From Zemynaea arenosa (GTDB taxonomy: Bacteria > Pseudomonadota > Gammaproteobacteria > Burkholderiales > Burkholderiaceae_D): a stretch of 64,000 nucleotides of DNA. The notes under the pieces were generated by a model. The model was not told the origin of the DNA, made no database searches, and saw only the letters and a program-made list of their open reading frames with translations. Within the stretch, counting starts at the first letter, position 1; each line of letters begins with the position of its first letter. Positions 37,899-47,314 of the stretch are shown piece after piece. Position numbers and translations under genes: made by a program. The stretch spans positions 1 to 64,000 of the forward strand of contig NZ_SPVF01000218.1 of assembly GCF_004614185.1 (NCBI RefSeq). The letters run 5' to 3'.

Positions 37899-38630
37899 AT
37901 GATTGAAGTCCGAGACGTACGCAAATCCTTCGGGGATGTCAAAGCCCTCAAAGGCGTGAGCTTCACCGCACGCGACGCGCAGATCACCGCCCTGCTGGGC
38001 CCCAACGGCGCCGGCAAGACCACCCTCCTCCGCACCTTGGTCGGCCTGCTGCGCCGGGACGCCGGCAGCATCGCCATCGACGGCGTCGACCCACAGCAGG
38101 ACCCGATGAGCGTCCGCCGCAACATCGGCTTCCTCACCGACCAGTTCGGGCTGTACGAGCGCCTGTCCACGCGCGAGTACCTGGCCTACTTCGGCCAGTT
38201 GAACGGCATGTCCAAGCCCGACATCGCCCGCCGCATCGACCAAGTGACCGAGCTGCTCGGGATGGAGGACATCGTCAACCGCCGCTCGAAGGGCTTCTCG
38301 CAGGGCCAGCGCATCAAGGTCGCGCTGGCGCGCACGCTGCTGCACAAGCCGCGCCACCTGCTGCTCGATGAACCGAGCCGCGGCCTGGACGTGATGAGCA
38401 CCCGCGCCCTGCGCCGCGCCTTGGTGCTGCTGCGCGAGCAGGGCTGCTGCGTGATCATGGCCACTCATGTGATGCAGGAAGTGACCCACCTGTGCGACGA
38501 CGTGATCGTGATCGCGCAGGGCCAGTCCGTGGCCCAGGGCACTCCGCAACAGCTGTGCGAGCGCACCGGCATCGCCAGCCTGGAAGACGCATTTGTGAGC
38601 CTCGTCGGCGAAGAAGGGATTGTGGCATGA
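37899..38630 (+). CDS. natA: ABC transporter ATP-binding protein, NatA-like
   Basis: A 243-residue ATPase with Walker [18 protein letters not shown]-loop in FLTDQFGLYERLS, signature KGFSQGQRIKVALARTLL (SQGQ in place of SGGQ), Walker B HLLLDEPSRGLD and the H-loop in VIMATHVMQEV. The long C-terminal tail is short here, as in NatA-type exporters. Together with the next gene it would form a two-component exporter; the Na+ substrate is only a family name and not shown by the sequence. The ATG at 37899 follows the peptidase gene. Confidence 0.9.
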   Translation: MIEVRDVRKSFGDVKALKGVSFTARDAQITALLGPNGAGKTTLLRTLVGLLRRDAGSIAIDGVDPQQDPMSVRRNIGFLTDQFGLYERLSTREYLAYFGQLNGMSKPDIARRIDQVTELLGMEDIVNRRSKGFSQGQRIKVALARTLLHKPRHLLLDEPSRGLDVMSTRALRRALVLLREQGCCVIMATHVMQEVTHLCDDVIVIAQGQSVAQGTPQQLCERTGIASLEDAFVSLVGEEGIVA

Positions 38631-39811
38631 CATCGCGCGCACTGGTGGTCCTGTTCAAGGAACTGAGAGAGGCTCTGCGCGACAAGCGCGCCCTGTCGCT
38701 GCTGGCCCTGTTCGTGGTGATGTACCCGGCGATCATCGGCTTCACCCTCAACCGCATCATCGACAAGGCGGGCAGCCCGGAACGCGAAGGCATCCAGTTG
38801 ACGGTGGTCGGCAGCGAGTACGCGCCCACTCTGATGGCGCAGCTGAAGCAGAAGAACGTGATCGTCACCCCGCACGCGCCGCTGGACGAGCAGGCCACCA
38901 CGGACCTGCTGCGCACCGCGAAGACGGTCGCGGTGCTGAAGATCGATGCAAAGTTCGTCGAGAACTACGCCGCCATGCGTCCTGCGCGCGTGGAGCTGTG
39001 GTACGACTCCGCCATCGACAACGGCCGCAAGATCGACGAGGTGGAGAACGTCCTGCGCGAGTACACCTCGCGCATCGCCCAGGCGCGCCTGTTGGCGCAC
39101 GGCGTGTCGCCGGTGACGCTGGTCCCGGTCACGGTGCAGAAGTACGACACCGGCACCAGCGCCTCGCGCTCCGCCATGATCATCGGCGCCATGCTGGGCA
39201 GCTTCTTTATCCCCGCCTTCATCTTCTGCCTGTCTACCGCGGTCGACACCACCGCCGGTGAGCGCGAGCGCCGCTCGCTGGAAGTGCTGATGGCGCAGCC
39301 GGTGTCGCCGGCCCAGCTGGTGTTCGGCAAACTGGGCGCGGCCACCGTGCTGTCCGCGGTCGGCCTGACGCTGGAACTGGTGATCGCGCACGCCATCCTC
39401 AAGTGGCTGCCGCTGGAGGAAATCGGCCTGTCCTGGCGCCTGACCACCGCGGACCTCACTTTCGCGATCCTCGCCAGCCTGCCTTTGTGCCTGTTCGCGG
39501 CGGCCTTCGAGATCGCGCTGGCGATGAACGCCAAGTCCTTCAAGGAAGCGCAGAGCACCCTGAGCTTCGCGATTCTGGTGCCGATGCTGCCGCTGATCCT
39601 GATCCCGATGCTGGACCTGCAGACCGCGACCTGGATGTACGCCGTGCCGGTGCTGTCCAATATGACGCTGCTGCGCGAGCTGTCCAAGGGCGCGGACATC
39701 GGCCTGCTGCATTACACCCTCACCGCCGCCGGTTCGCTGGTGGTCGCCCTGCTCTGCTACGCCTTTGCGGCGGTGCGCATGAAGAGCGAAAAATACGTCC
39801 TCGCCGTTTAA
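38627..39811 (+). CDS. natB: ABC-2 type permease, NatB-like
   Basis: A 394-residue membrane protein. The N-terminal helix (LSLLALFVVMYPAIIGFTL, about residues 21-40) is followed by a periplasmic domain of roughly 130 residues, then about five helices (AMIIGAMLGSFFIPAFIFCLS; GAATVLSAVGLTLELVIAHA; FAILASLPLCLFAAAFEIAL; AILVPMLPLILIPMLDL; LVVALLCYAFAAVRM). This is the NatB/ABC-2 layout with the conserved TAGERERRSLEVLMAQPVS. The start ATG overlaps the natA stop as ATGA, showing a coupled pair. Transported substrate unknown. Confidence 0.9.
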   Translation: MTSRALVVLFKELREALRDKRALSLLALFVVMYPAIIGFTLNRIIDKAGSPEREGIQLTVVGSEYAPTLMAQLKQKNVIVTPHAPLDEQATTDLLRTAKTVAVLKIDAKFVENYAAMRPARVELWYDSAIDNGRKIDEVENVLREYTSRIAQARLLAHGVSPVTLVPVTVQKYDTGTSASRSAMIIGAMLGSFFIPAFIFCLSTAVDTTAGERERRSLEVLMAQPVSPAQLVFGKLGAATVLSAVGLTLELVIAHAILKWLPLEEIGLSWRLTTADLTFAILASLPLCLFAAAFEIALAMNAKSFKEAQSTLSFAILVPMLPLILIPMLDLQTATWMYAVPVLSNMTLLRELSKGADIGLLHYTLTAAGSLVVALLCYAFAAVRMKSEKYVLAV

Positions 39812-39821
39812 GAAAGCCGCA

Positions 39822-40496
39822 ATGTCCGATCCAGTCAACACCCCGTCCCTGCTCTCCAAGCACCGCATCGAAGCGCTGGTGGACGGCATCTTTGCCATCA
39901 CCATGACGCTGCTGGTGATCGAATTGCGCCTGCCCGAGCACGGCGAACTGGCGCGCACCGAGGTGCCGCATGCGGTGGCTGCGCTGATCCCGACCATCAT
40001 CGCGTGGATCATCAGCTTCTTCGTGCTGGCGATTTTCTGGGTCGGCAACCACCGCCTGCTGGCCCTCGCGCGCCATTCGGACCTGGGACTGGTGTGGATC
40101 ACCATCCTGATGCTGGCCGGGGCGACGCTGATGCCGTTCGCGACTTCGCTCAACAGCCAGCATGCGAGCCCGTTCTCGCAGTCGGTGTATGCATTCGTGA
40201 TGATCTGGCTGGCCCTCTCCACCATGCTGACCGCACGCCACCTGCACCGCCACCCGGAGCTGTGCGCCCACCCGGTCTCGCGTGGCGCCTACTACGCGGC
40301 GCAGGTGCGCAGCGGCGTGGTGGTGGCCGTGGCCCTCGGGACGGTGTTGATCAGCTATGTGGTCTACCCGGGCATGGCCAACATGGCGTTCGCGCTGCTG
40401 TTCTTCGTGCGCCCGCTGGGCAACCGGGTGCAGGCCAAGTACGACCGGCTGGATCGAGCCGCCGCCAGCGAGCCCGCGCCCGCGCCAGTACAATAG
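39822..40496 (+). CDS. TMEM175-like (DUF1211) potassium channel family protein
   Basis: The 224-residue protein has an N-terminal FSDGxFAI-type motif, here RIEALVDGIFAITMTLLVIELRLP, the hallmark of TMEM175 channels (the FSD is LVD). Five or six helices follow (AALIPTIIAWIISFFVLAIFWVG; LVWITILMLAGATLMPFAT; SVYAFVMIWLALSTML; VVVAVALGTVLISYVVY; MAFALLFFV). Bacterial TMEM175 proteins conduct K+. It starts ten bases after natB, so it may be part of the same message, a possible link between ion export and K+ balance. Confidence 0.88.
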   Translation: MSDPVNTPSLLSKHRIEALVDGIFAITMTLLVIELRLPEHGELARTEVPHAVAALIPTIIAWIISFFVLAIFWVGNHRLLALARHSDLGLVWITILMLAGATLMPFATSLNSQHASPFSQSVYAFVMIWLALSTMLTARHLHRHPELCAHPVSRGAYYAAQVRSGVVVAVALGTVLISYVVYPGMANMAFALLFFVRPLGNRVQAKYDRLDRAAASEPAPAPVQ

Positions 40497-40536
40497 TCCG
40501 ATCGATTCACTACGATACGACGTTCGGAGAACTGCA

Positions 40537-40959
40537 ATGGAAGTCAAGGTCAGCTGGAACGGCCCTTCGGGGATGAGCTTTCGCGCCCAGACCGGGTCGG
40601 GCCACCTGGTGGCCATGGACGGCGCGCCCGAGGGCGGTGGCCACAACCTGGCGCCGCGCCCGATGGAGATGGTGCTGGTGGGGACCGGCGGCTGCACCGC
40701 CTACGATGTGGTACTGATCCTCAAGCGCGGCCGCGAGGACGTGCGCGGCTGCGACGTGACGCTGCAGGCGGAACGGGCGGAAACCGATCCGAAGGTCTTC
40801 ACGCGGATTAACTTCCACTTCGTGGTGACGGGGAAGAACCTGAAGCACGCCGCTGTCGAACGCGCGATCCATCTCTCGCACGACAAGTACTGCTCGGCGA
40901 CCATCATGATGGCCAAGACGGCCACCATCACCACATCCTTCGAGATTGTGGAAGCCTAA
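40537..40959 (+). CDS. OsmC-family redox protein
   Basis: A 140-residue OsmC-fold protein. The first conserved cysteine is in [16 protein letters not shown] and the second in [19 protein letters not shown]; both are needed for the thiol peroxidase activity of the Ohr/OsmC group. The ATG is 40 bases after the TMEM175-like stop, and TACAAT at 40489-40494 could be its own -10 box. Its last codon overlaps the convergent coq7 stop. Confidence 0.9.
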   Translation: MEVKVSWNGPSGMSFRAQTGSGHLVAMDGAPEGGGHNLAPRPMEMVLVGTGGCTAYDVVLILKRGREDVRGCDVTLQAERAETDPKVFTRINFHFVVTGKNLKHAAVERAIHLSHDKYCSATIMMAKTATITTSFEIVEA

Positions 40960-41597
40960 ATGTAGTAGGCGGTGGTCGTCATCACCTTGGACGCCGCCTG
41001 CATCGCCAGCCGCACCGGAAACGGCAGGTCGACCCCGCCCATGTCGCGTGCCGCCTGCCCGTGCTCGATCTCGTCATCCCGCATCTGCCGCACGATGGCG
41101 CGCGACTTGTCGTCCTGCGGCGGCAGCTTGTCGAGATGCCCGTTCAAGTGGGTCTCCACCTGCCGCTCCGTCTCGGACACAAAGCCCAAGCTTTTGGCAT
41201 CGCCGAGCAGCGCCGCCGCCGTGCCGATCGCATAAGCGCCTGCATACCACAGCGGATTCAATAAGCTGGTGCGCGACCCGAGTTCTTCCACGCGCTGCGC
41301 GGTCCAGGCCAGATGGTCTTCTTCTTCGCGGCTGGCGCGCTCCAGCTGCTGCTTGATCTCCGGCGAGCGCGCGAAGCGGCCCTGCGAGTCGTACAGCGCC
41401 TGGGCACACACCTCGCCCACATGGTTCACGCGCATCAGGCCTGCCGCGTGGCGCTTTTCGTCGTCGGTCAATTCCGCATCGGCCGCATGCGCCGCCGGGT
41501 TGGGACGCGACGCGGTATGCACGCCCGCGATCACGCGCACGGCTTTGTCGATGTTGCAGATCAGGGTATCGAAGGGGTTGAAGTGTCGATTCGTCAT
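40956..41597 (-). CDS. coq7: 2-nonaprenyl-3-methyl-6-methoxy-1,4-benzoquinol hydroxylase Coq7
   Basis: A 213-residue ferritin-like di-iron hydroxylase of ubiquinone synthesis. The carboxylate/histidine ligands are in [38 protein letters not shown] and [14 protein letters not shown]. The protein is soluble with a hydrophobic face for membrane contact ([19 protein letters not shown]). The ATG at 41597 has no strong ribosome-binding site. It follows a small unknown gene by eleven bases on the same strand. Confidence 0.95.
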   Translation of the reverse strand: MTNRHFNPFDTLICNIDKAVRVIAGVHTASRPNPAAHAADAELTDDEKRHAAGLMRVNHVGEVCAQALYDSQGRFARSPEIKQQLERASREEEDHLAWTAQRVEELGSRTSLLNPLWYAGAYAIGTAAALLGDAKSLGFVSETERQVETHLNGHLDKLPPQDDKSRAIVRQMRDDEIEHGQAARDMGGVDLPFPVRLAMQAASKVMTTTAYYI

Positions 41598-41607
41598 GAT
41601 GGAAGGA

Positions 41608-42069
41608 TTATAAGTCCCCGGCCGCGGGCGCCGCGCCCTTCTGGTCCTTCTGTTCTTTCTGCTCTTTCTGCCGCTCGATCCAGTCGTGCAGCGGACCTTC
41701 GGCCGGAATCCCCGAGATGTTCTTGGCCACGCCAAGATTGAGGGACAGCAGGAAGGGGATGGTCTCCGCCGGCACCTCCGGGCAGTGCGCATGGAAGGCC
41801 TCCTGGAAGCGCGGCGCCTGCAGCACCGGCAGCACCTTCTCGCCGCTCATGAACTGCAGCACGCTGGTGATGCTGTGGCCCTTGCCGACCGACTGGTAGA
41901 TGAAGCGGTTGTATTCGCGATCGAGCTTCTTGAAGTCGAGCGCCTCCTCGGTCATGAGGCCCTTCAGGTAATACAGACCGAGAGCCACGCGGAAGTAGCC
42001 CAGCGATTCATCCACCGTGCGGCCCAGCCGCGTCACCGTCAGTACATTGGCCTTGATACGCTCGTCCAT
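41608..42069 (-). CDS. Conserved-looking protein of unknown function upstream of coq7
   Basis: A 153-residue soluble protein: [19 protein letters not shown] at the start, a central [45 protein letters not shown], and a charged Lys/Gln tail ([14 protein letters not shown]). I do not recognise the family. ATG 42069 was chosen; two TTG codons at 42087 and 42084 allow a six-residue extension. It may be co-transcribed with coq7. Confidence 0.7.
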   Translation of the reverse strand: MDERIKANVLTVTRLGRTVDESLGYFRVALGLYYLKGLMTEEALDFKKLDREYNRFIYQSVGKGHSITSVLQFMSGEKVLPVLQAPRFQEAFHAHCPEVPAETIPFLLSLNLGVAKNISGIPAEGPLHDWIERQKEQKEQKDQKGAAPAAGDL

Positions 42070-42316
42070 GGGGACATTATCCAACAAATATCACGCTTTA
42101 TCACCCTGATGGGTGCGCACGGGCCGCCGCGCCTTGCATGGCGGGAGGCCCGCTGCTACGCTTGCAGTTTTGCCAAGCGGCACCAGAATCCTCGCGGACT
42201 GGGACCGCGATTGTGCAGTCTGGGGCACGGAATCGGCGGCGCATCGCACAAGGACAGTGTGCCTGCGCCCGGTCCCCTACAATGCCACCATCCAAAGAAG
42301 TCCGACTGGAGCCAGA

Positions 42317-43216
42317 ATGGAATTACGCATCCGCAACCTGTCCAAGACCTACGCCAACGGCGTGGTCGCGCTGGACAAGGTGTCCCTGACCATCCCCACC
42401 GGGATGTTCGGCTTGCTCGGCCCAAACGGTGCCGGTAAGTCCACGCTGATGCGCACTCTGGCCACCTTGCAGGAATGCGATTCCGGGTCCGTCTTTTTAG
42501 GCGACATCGACGTCCTCGATGAAAAGGACGAGGTGCGTAAGATCCTCGGCTACCTGCCGCAGGACTTCGGCGTCTACCCCAAGGTCACCGCCTACGAGCT
42601 ACTGGACCACTTCGCGGTCCTGAAGGGCATCTCGCACCGCGCCCGCCGCCGCGAGGTGGTGGACGGCCTGCTCCAGCAAACCAACCTGTTTGAAGTGCGC
42701 CATCAGCGCCTCGGTGGCTTCTCGGGCGGCATGAAGCAGCGCTTCGGCATCGCCCAGGCCCTGCTGGGCGACCCGCAGCTGATCATCGTGGACGAACCCA
42801 CCGCGGGCCTGGACCCGATGGAACGGGTGCGCTTCCATAACCTCCTTTCCGATATCTCGGCCGAGAAGACGGTGCTGCTGTCCACCCACATCGTGAGCGA
42901 CGTGGCGGACCTGTGCTCCAACATGGCCATCATCAACAAGGGCAAGGTCCTGCTGTGCGGCGAGCCGCAGCAGCTGGTGTTCGACATCGACGGCAAGATC
43001 TGGGCGCGCTTCGTCTCCAAGCAGGAACTGCCGATCTTCCAGAAGAACCATGCGGTGATCTCGACCCGCCTGCTGGCCGGCCGCACCCTGATCCACGTGT
43101 ACGCGGACGAAGACCCGGGCGACGGCTTCGAGGACATCGCCGGCGACCTGGAAGACGTCTACTTCGCCACCATCACCGGCCGCAATACCTCGGCACTCGC
43201 CGGCGCCGTCTGTTAA
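42317..43216 (+). CDS. ABC transporter ATP-binding protein paired with the permease-peptidase fusion
   Basis: A 299-residue ATPase with Walker [18 protein letters not shown]-loop [14 protein letters not shown], signature [19 protein letters not shown], Walker [14 protein letters not shown] and H-loop [12 protein letters not shown]-terminal extension of about 80 residues ([20 protein letters not shown] onward) follows the nucleotide domain. It starts 16 bases before the fusion gene and should power it. The 5' region (42070-42316) contains TACAAT at 42278-42283 as a possible -10 box. Confidence 0.92.
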   Translation: MELRIRNLSKTYANGVVALDKVSLTIPTGMFGLLGPNGAGKSTLMRTLATLQECDSGSVFLGDIDVLDEKDEVRKILGYLPQDFGVYPKVTAYELLDHFAVLKGISHRARRREVVDGLLQQTNLFEVRHQRLGGFSGGMKQRFGIAQALLGDPQLIIVDEPTAGLDPMERVRFHNLLSDISAEKTVLLSTHIVSDVADLCSNMAIINKGKVLLCGEPQQLVFDIDGKIWARFVSKQELPIFQKNHAVISTRLLAGRTLIHVYADEDPGDGFEDIAGDLEDVYFATITGRNTSALAGAVC

Positions 43217-43232
43217 GGCAAGGACCGCACGC

Positions 43233-46200
43233 ATGTTCGAGATTGCACGGTTCGAGGCGCGGCAGCGGTTCAAGCTCCTGTCCACCTGGGTCTACTTCGG
43301 GATGTTCCTGGCGCTGTCCATGCTGTGGATGGCGGCGGCGGGTGGCGTGTTCAAGGACGCCATCGTCACCTTTGGCGGCAAAGTCTTCATCAACGCCCCG
43401 CGCTCGATCGAGCTGACCGCGGCCTTCCTCGGCAGCCTCGGTGTGATCGTGGTGGCGGCCATGATGGGGCGCGCGGTCCAGCAGGACTTCGAGTACGACA
43501 TGCACCACTTCTTCTTCAGTGCGCCGATCCCGAAGTCCGCCTACATGTTCGGGCGCCTGCTGGGCGCGTGGCTGGTGCTGTGCGTGGTGTTCTCCTCCAT
43601 CGTGCTGGGTTCCTGGCTGGGCGCCTTCATCCCGGGCATCGACCCGGAGCGGGTCGGCCGCATGGACCTGGGCATGTACGCCCTGCCCTACCTGCGCGTG
43701 CTGCTGCCCAATCTCTTCATCTTCGGTTCCATCTTCTTCGTGCTGGCCGCGCTCACGCGGCGCATGCTGCCGGTGTACGTGGCCAGCGTCGTCATGCTGG
43801 TCGGGTACATCGTGGCGCCCTCGCTGGCGCGCGACCTGGATTACAAGACCCTGGCCGCATTGATCGACCCCTTCGGCACCACGGCCCTGATCCGCATGAC
43901 GGAGTACTGGACGATCGCCGAAAAGAACGCACGCATGATCCCGTTCGAAGGCGTGTTCCTGCTGAACCGCGCGATCTGGATGGGCTTCTCGGCCGTGGTC
44001 CTGATGCTGGGCTACTGGCGCTTCCATTTCGTGGGCAACGTCGATACCCGCGGGCGCGCGGTCGGCAACGAATCGGATCTCCCGGTCCACCTGACCCGCA
44101 CGGCCCTCAACATCCACACCCGCCCGGACTTCGCGGCGCGCAGCCTGGGCATGATCTTCCTGCAGTCCACCTGGCTCAATCTGCGCGAAGCGGTCAAGAA
44201 CGTCTACTTCGTGGTGATCGCGCTGGCTGGGGCGCTGACGGTGCTGGCCCTGTCGGTCAACATGGGTTCCCTGTACGGCGTGAACACCTACCCGGTGACC
44301 TACCAGGTACTGGAGGCGATCAGCGGCCCGTTCTCGCTGTTCATGCTGGTCATCACCACGTTCTACGCGGGCGAGATGGTGTGGCGCGAACGCGAGGCCC
44401 GCCTGGCGCAGCTGCTGGACGCACTCCCCATCCCGAGCTGGCTGCCGCTGCTGTCCAAGACCCTCGCGCTGGTCGGCCTGCAGGCGGTGATGCTGGCGAT
44501 CCTGATGGTGTGCGGCCTGCTGATCCAGCTGTTCAAGGGCTGGTTCCACTTCGAATTCGGACTGTACCTGCAGGACCTGTTCCTCATCATGCTGCCGCAG
44601 TACGCGCTGACGGCGGTGCTGGCGGTGACGCTGCAGGTCATCGTCAACAACAAGTACATGGCCTACTTCGTGATGATCCTGTACTACGTGGCGACCATCA
44701 CTTTCAGCTCGCTGGGCCTGGACCATCCGCTGATCCTGTACGGTAGCATCCCCGAGATCACCTATTCGGACATGAACAAGTGGGGCCACTTCCTGGTGCG
44801 CGAGCGCTGGTTCCTGTTGTACTGGGCGGGTGCCGCGGCGCTGCTGCTGGTGGTCTCGCTGGTGCTGTGGCCGCGCGGGCTGAATGAAGGCTTCCGCGCC
44901 CGCCTCCAGGAGGCGCGCCACAGCCTGACCCCGGGCGTGATGGCCAGCTTCGCCGCCGCGCTGGCGGTGTTCCTCGGTGTCGGTGGCCTGATCTTCTACA
45001 ACCTGCACGTGAGCGACTACCAGACCGCCTGGCGCAAGGACGAACTGCGGGCCGAGTACGAGCGCCTGTACAAGCGCTACGCGGTTGCCGCACAGCCGCG
45101 CATCACGGATGTGAAGATCGCGGCGGACATCTATCCGCAGCAGCGCACCCTGGGCATCCGCGGCACCTATCAGCTGGAGAACAAGACCGCGCAGCCGGTC
45201 ACGCAGATCTACCTGTCGCAGGACCGGGATGCCGACATCAAGGCCATCTCCTTCGGCCAGCCGGTGCAGCGCGCGATCATGGACCGCCAGCGCGGCTTCT
45301 ATGCCTACACGCTGTCCAAACCCCTGCAGCCGGGCGCGCGCATGCAGCTCGACTTCACCCTGCGCTACGAGCCCAAGGGCATCCTCGGCCTGGGGCTCGA
45401 TACGCCGGTGGTGGAGAATGGCACCTTCTTCAACAGCTTCGTGATGCCGCACATCGGGTACCAGCAGGCTGCGGAACTGGTGGATGACCGCGACCGCAAG
45501 CGCCATGGCTTGACGCCCAAGGAGCGCTCGCTCCCACGCGACGATCCCAAAGGCCTGGCCGACAACTACATCGGCAACGACGCGGACTGGGTGAGTTTCG
45601 ATGCGGTGGTGAGCACCAGCGCCGACCAGATCGCGGTGGCGCCGGGCACGCTGGAGCAGGAATGGACCGAGAAGGGCCGGCGCTATTTCCACTACAAGAT
45701 GGACAAGCCGATCCTGAACTTCTACGCCTTCCAGTCCGCGCGCTACGAGGTGCGCCACGACCGCTGGCAGGACGTGGCCATCGACGTCTACTACCACAAG
45801 GCCCACGACTACAACGTGGACCGCATGATCCGCAGCGTGAAGGCCTCGCTCGAGTACTACACGGCCAACTTCAGCCCCTACCAGCACAAGGTGGTGCGGA
45901 TCGTGGAGTTCCCGCGCTATGCGACTTTCGCGCAGTCCTTCCCGAACACGATCCCCTATTCGGAAGCGATCGGCTTCATCGCGGACGTCAACGACAAGGA
46001 CCCGAAGAGCATCGACTTCCCGTTCTACGTGACGGCACACGAGGTGGCGCACCAGTGGTGGGCGCATCAGATCGTGGGCGGGAACACGCGCGGCTCGACG
46101 GTGCTGTCCGAAACGCTGGCCGAATACTCGGCGCTGATGGTCATGAAGCGCACCTACGGCGGAGCCAAGATGCGCCGCTTCCTGCGCTATGACCTGGACA

Positions 46201-46805
46201 AGTACCTGATGGGCCGCGCGGTGGAGAACAAGAAGGAGCTGCCGCTGGCGCAGAATGAGAACCAGGACTACATCCACTACCGCAAGGGCAGCCTGGCGAT
46301 GTACCTGCTGCAGGACCTGATCGGCGAGGACACCGTCAACAAGGTGCTGCACGACCTGCTGGCGCAGCACGCCTTCAAGGCTGCGCCCTATCCGAGCGTG
46401 TCGGCGCTGGTGGACGCACTGCGCATGGCCACGCCGGCGGACAAGCAGTACCTGATCGACGACCTGTTCGAGAACATCGTCCTGTACGAGAACCGCGCCG
46501 AGACGGCGGTCGCCAAGAAGCGCGCGGACGGCAAGTACGACGTCACCATCAGCGCGGTGGCGGGCAAGCTGCGCGCCGACGAACTTGGAGCCGAGAAGGA
46601 GATGCCGCTCAAGGACTACATCGAGTTCGGCGTGGACGACCGCGATGGCAATCCGCTCACCCGCGAGCGGCGGCTGGTGGACCGCAAGGCCGTCACCGTC
46701 ACGCTGACCGTCAGCGGGCGCCCGGCCAAGGCGGGCATCGACCCCGACAACAAGCTCATCGACCGCAAGCCGCGCGACAACATGGTGGACGTGGAAGTCC
46801 GCTGA
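43233..46805 (+). CDS. Fusion of two ABC-2 permease units with an M1 family metallopeptidase
   Basis: The 1190-residue protein has two tandem permease-like units of about six helices each (residues about 1-290 and 310-590; for example [17 protein letters not shown] and [20 protein letters not shown]) and, from about 600, a large C-terminal domain with a zinc peptidase signature: HEVAH (His936-Glu937-x-x-His940) and Glu960 in [11 protein letters not shown]. The Glu lies 19 residues after HEXXH, one more than the usual 18 of M1 aminopeptidases. The upstream gene supplies the ATPase. The transmembrane arrangement would place the peptidase in the periplasm. The general fusion is known as an annotated family; its substrate is not. 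Confidence 0.92.
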   Translation: MFEIARFEARQRFKLLSTWVYFGMFLALSMLWMAAAGGVFKDAIVTFGGKVFINAPRSIELTAAFLGSLGVIVVAAMMGRAVQQDFEYDMHHFFFSAPIPKSAYMFGRLLGAWLVLCVVFSSIVLGSWLGAFIPGIDPERVGRMDLGMYALPYLRVLLPNLFIFGSIFFVLAALTRRMLPVYVASVVMLVGYIVAPSLARDLDYKTLAALIDPFGTTALIRMTEYWTIAEKNARMIPFEGVFLLNRAIWMGFSAVVLMLGYWRFHFVGNVDTRGRAVGNESDLPVHLTRTALNIHTRPDFAARSLGMIFLQSTWLNLREAVKNVYFVVIALAGALTVLALSVNMGSLYGVNTYPVTYQVLEAISGPFSLFMLVITTFYAGEMVWREREARLAQLLDALPIPSWLPLLSKTLALVGLQAVMLAILMVCGLLIQLFKGWFHFEFGLYLQDLFLIMLPQYALTAVLAVTLQVIVNNKYMAYFVMILYYVATITFSSLGLDHPLILYGSIPEITYSDMNKWGHFLVRERWFLLYWAGAAALLLVVSLVLWPRGLNEGFRARLQEARHSLTPGVMASFAAALAVFLGVGGLIFYNLHVSDYQTAWRKDELRAEYERLYKRYAVAAQPRITDVKIAADIYPQQRTLGIRGTYQLENKTAQPVTQIYLSQDRDADIKAISFGQPVQRAIMDRQRGFYAYTLSKPLQPGARMQLDFTLRYEPKGILGLGLDTPVVENGTFFNSFVMPHIGYQQAAELVDDRDRKRHGLTPKERSLPRDDPKGLADNYIGNDADWVSFDAVVSTSADQIAVAPGTLEQEWTEKGRRYFHYKMDKPILNFYAFQSARYEVRHDRWQDVAIDVYYHKAHDYNVDRMIRSVKASLEYYTANFSPYQHKVVRIVEFPRYATFAQSFPNTIPYSEAIGFIADVNDKDPKSIDFPFYVTAHEVAHQWWAHQIVGGNTRGSTVLSETLAEYSALMVMKRTYGGAKMRRFLRYDLDKYLMGRAVENKKELPLAQNENQDYIHYRKGSLAMYLLQDLIGEDTVNKVLHDLLAQHAFKAAPYPSVSALVDALRMATPADKQYLIDDLFENIVLYENRAETAVAKKRADGKYDVTISAVAGKLRADELGAEKEMPLKDYIEFGVDDRDGNPLTRERRLVDRKAVTVTLTVSGRPAKAGIDPDNKLIDRKPRDNMVDVEVR

Positions 46806-46831
46806 CCGGATCGCCGCAGGACCGCTGACGG

Positions 46832-46855
46832 GACCGCTGAGCTCGCTCAGCGGTC
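46832..46855 (+). terminator. Hairpin after the permease-peptidase gene
   Basis: A ten-base stem GACCGCTGAG/CTCAGCGGTC with loop CTCG, 27 bases after the stop. T-run is weak (TTGG). Possible terminator for the ABC operon. Confidence 0.55.
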
Positions 46856-46978
46856 TTGGATTGCAGGCAGGAAACGCTGAACTGCGTGCCCCACCCCACA
46901 GACACCCCAGCAGTGTCCGCCCGACAATGGCGGAGCCGCCCCCGCGCGGCTCTGTCCAACCTAACCGGGAGACGCGCC

Positions 46979-47248
46979 ATGAACTTCGAGATCAAGATCC
47001 GTGAACGCCGGACCGACAGGCAAGCCGAGGCGCTGGTCCAGCACGCGCTCGCGCTGCGCTCGATCACGGGGCCCGTGGATGCCATCGAACACATGGTGAA
47101 GGGAGGCATCCCGCGCGCAGTGATCGAGCGGATCATCTCGGCCGGGGCCAGAAACCGGCGCCCGTCCGCGCTGTCGATGGTGCAGCTGCTGTGGAAGCTG
47201 GAACGCAGCCAGAGCATCGTGCGCTGGAAGGACGTGGAGGAGGACTAA
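46979..47248 (+). CDS. Small protein of unknown function
   Basis: An 89-residue soluble, basic protein: MNFEIKIRERRTDRQAEALV, ALRSITGPVDAIEHMVKGG, then IERIISAGARNRRPSALSMVQLLWKLERSQSIVRWKDVEED. A GGGAG site precedes the ATG. Helical content is high. I do not recognise the family; it might be a regulatory or DNA-binding protein, but no motif proves it. It stands alone between the ABC operon and the convergent topB gene. Confidence 0.65.
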   Translation: MNFEIKIRERRTDRQAEALVQHALALRSITGPVDAIEHMVKGGIPRAVIERIISAGARNRRPSALSMVQLLWKLERSQSIVRWKDVEED

Positions 47249-47277
47249 AACAAAAGGCCGGCGCACAGGCCGGCCTT
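47247..47277 (-). terminator. Terminator of topB
   Basis: A nine-base stem AAGGCCGGC/GCCGGCCTT (47254-47262 with 47269-47277), read on the minus strand followed by TTGTTTTAG. It lies between the convergent stops of topB and the 89-residue protein gene. Confidence 0.75.
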
Positions 47278-47314
47278 CATGGTCACGCTGCCGCGCTGCC
47301 GCGACGCCCCCAAC

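Noticed and set aside
37899-38630. Longer start of the NatA-like ATPase inside the peptidase gene
   Set aside because: The extension to 37572 is the shadow of the peptidase frame; the ATPase domain begins at the ATG at 37899.
43173-46370. A 1065-codon open frame on the minus strand
   Set aside because: It lies entirely within the permease-peptidase gene, has low-complexity His/Gln/Arg/Val-rich translation typical of a GC-rich antisense shadow, and shows no domain.
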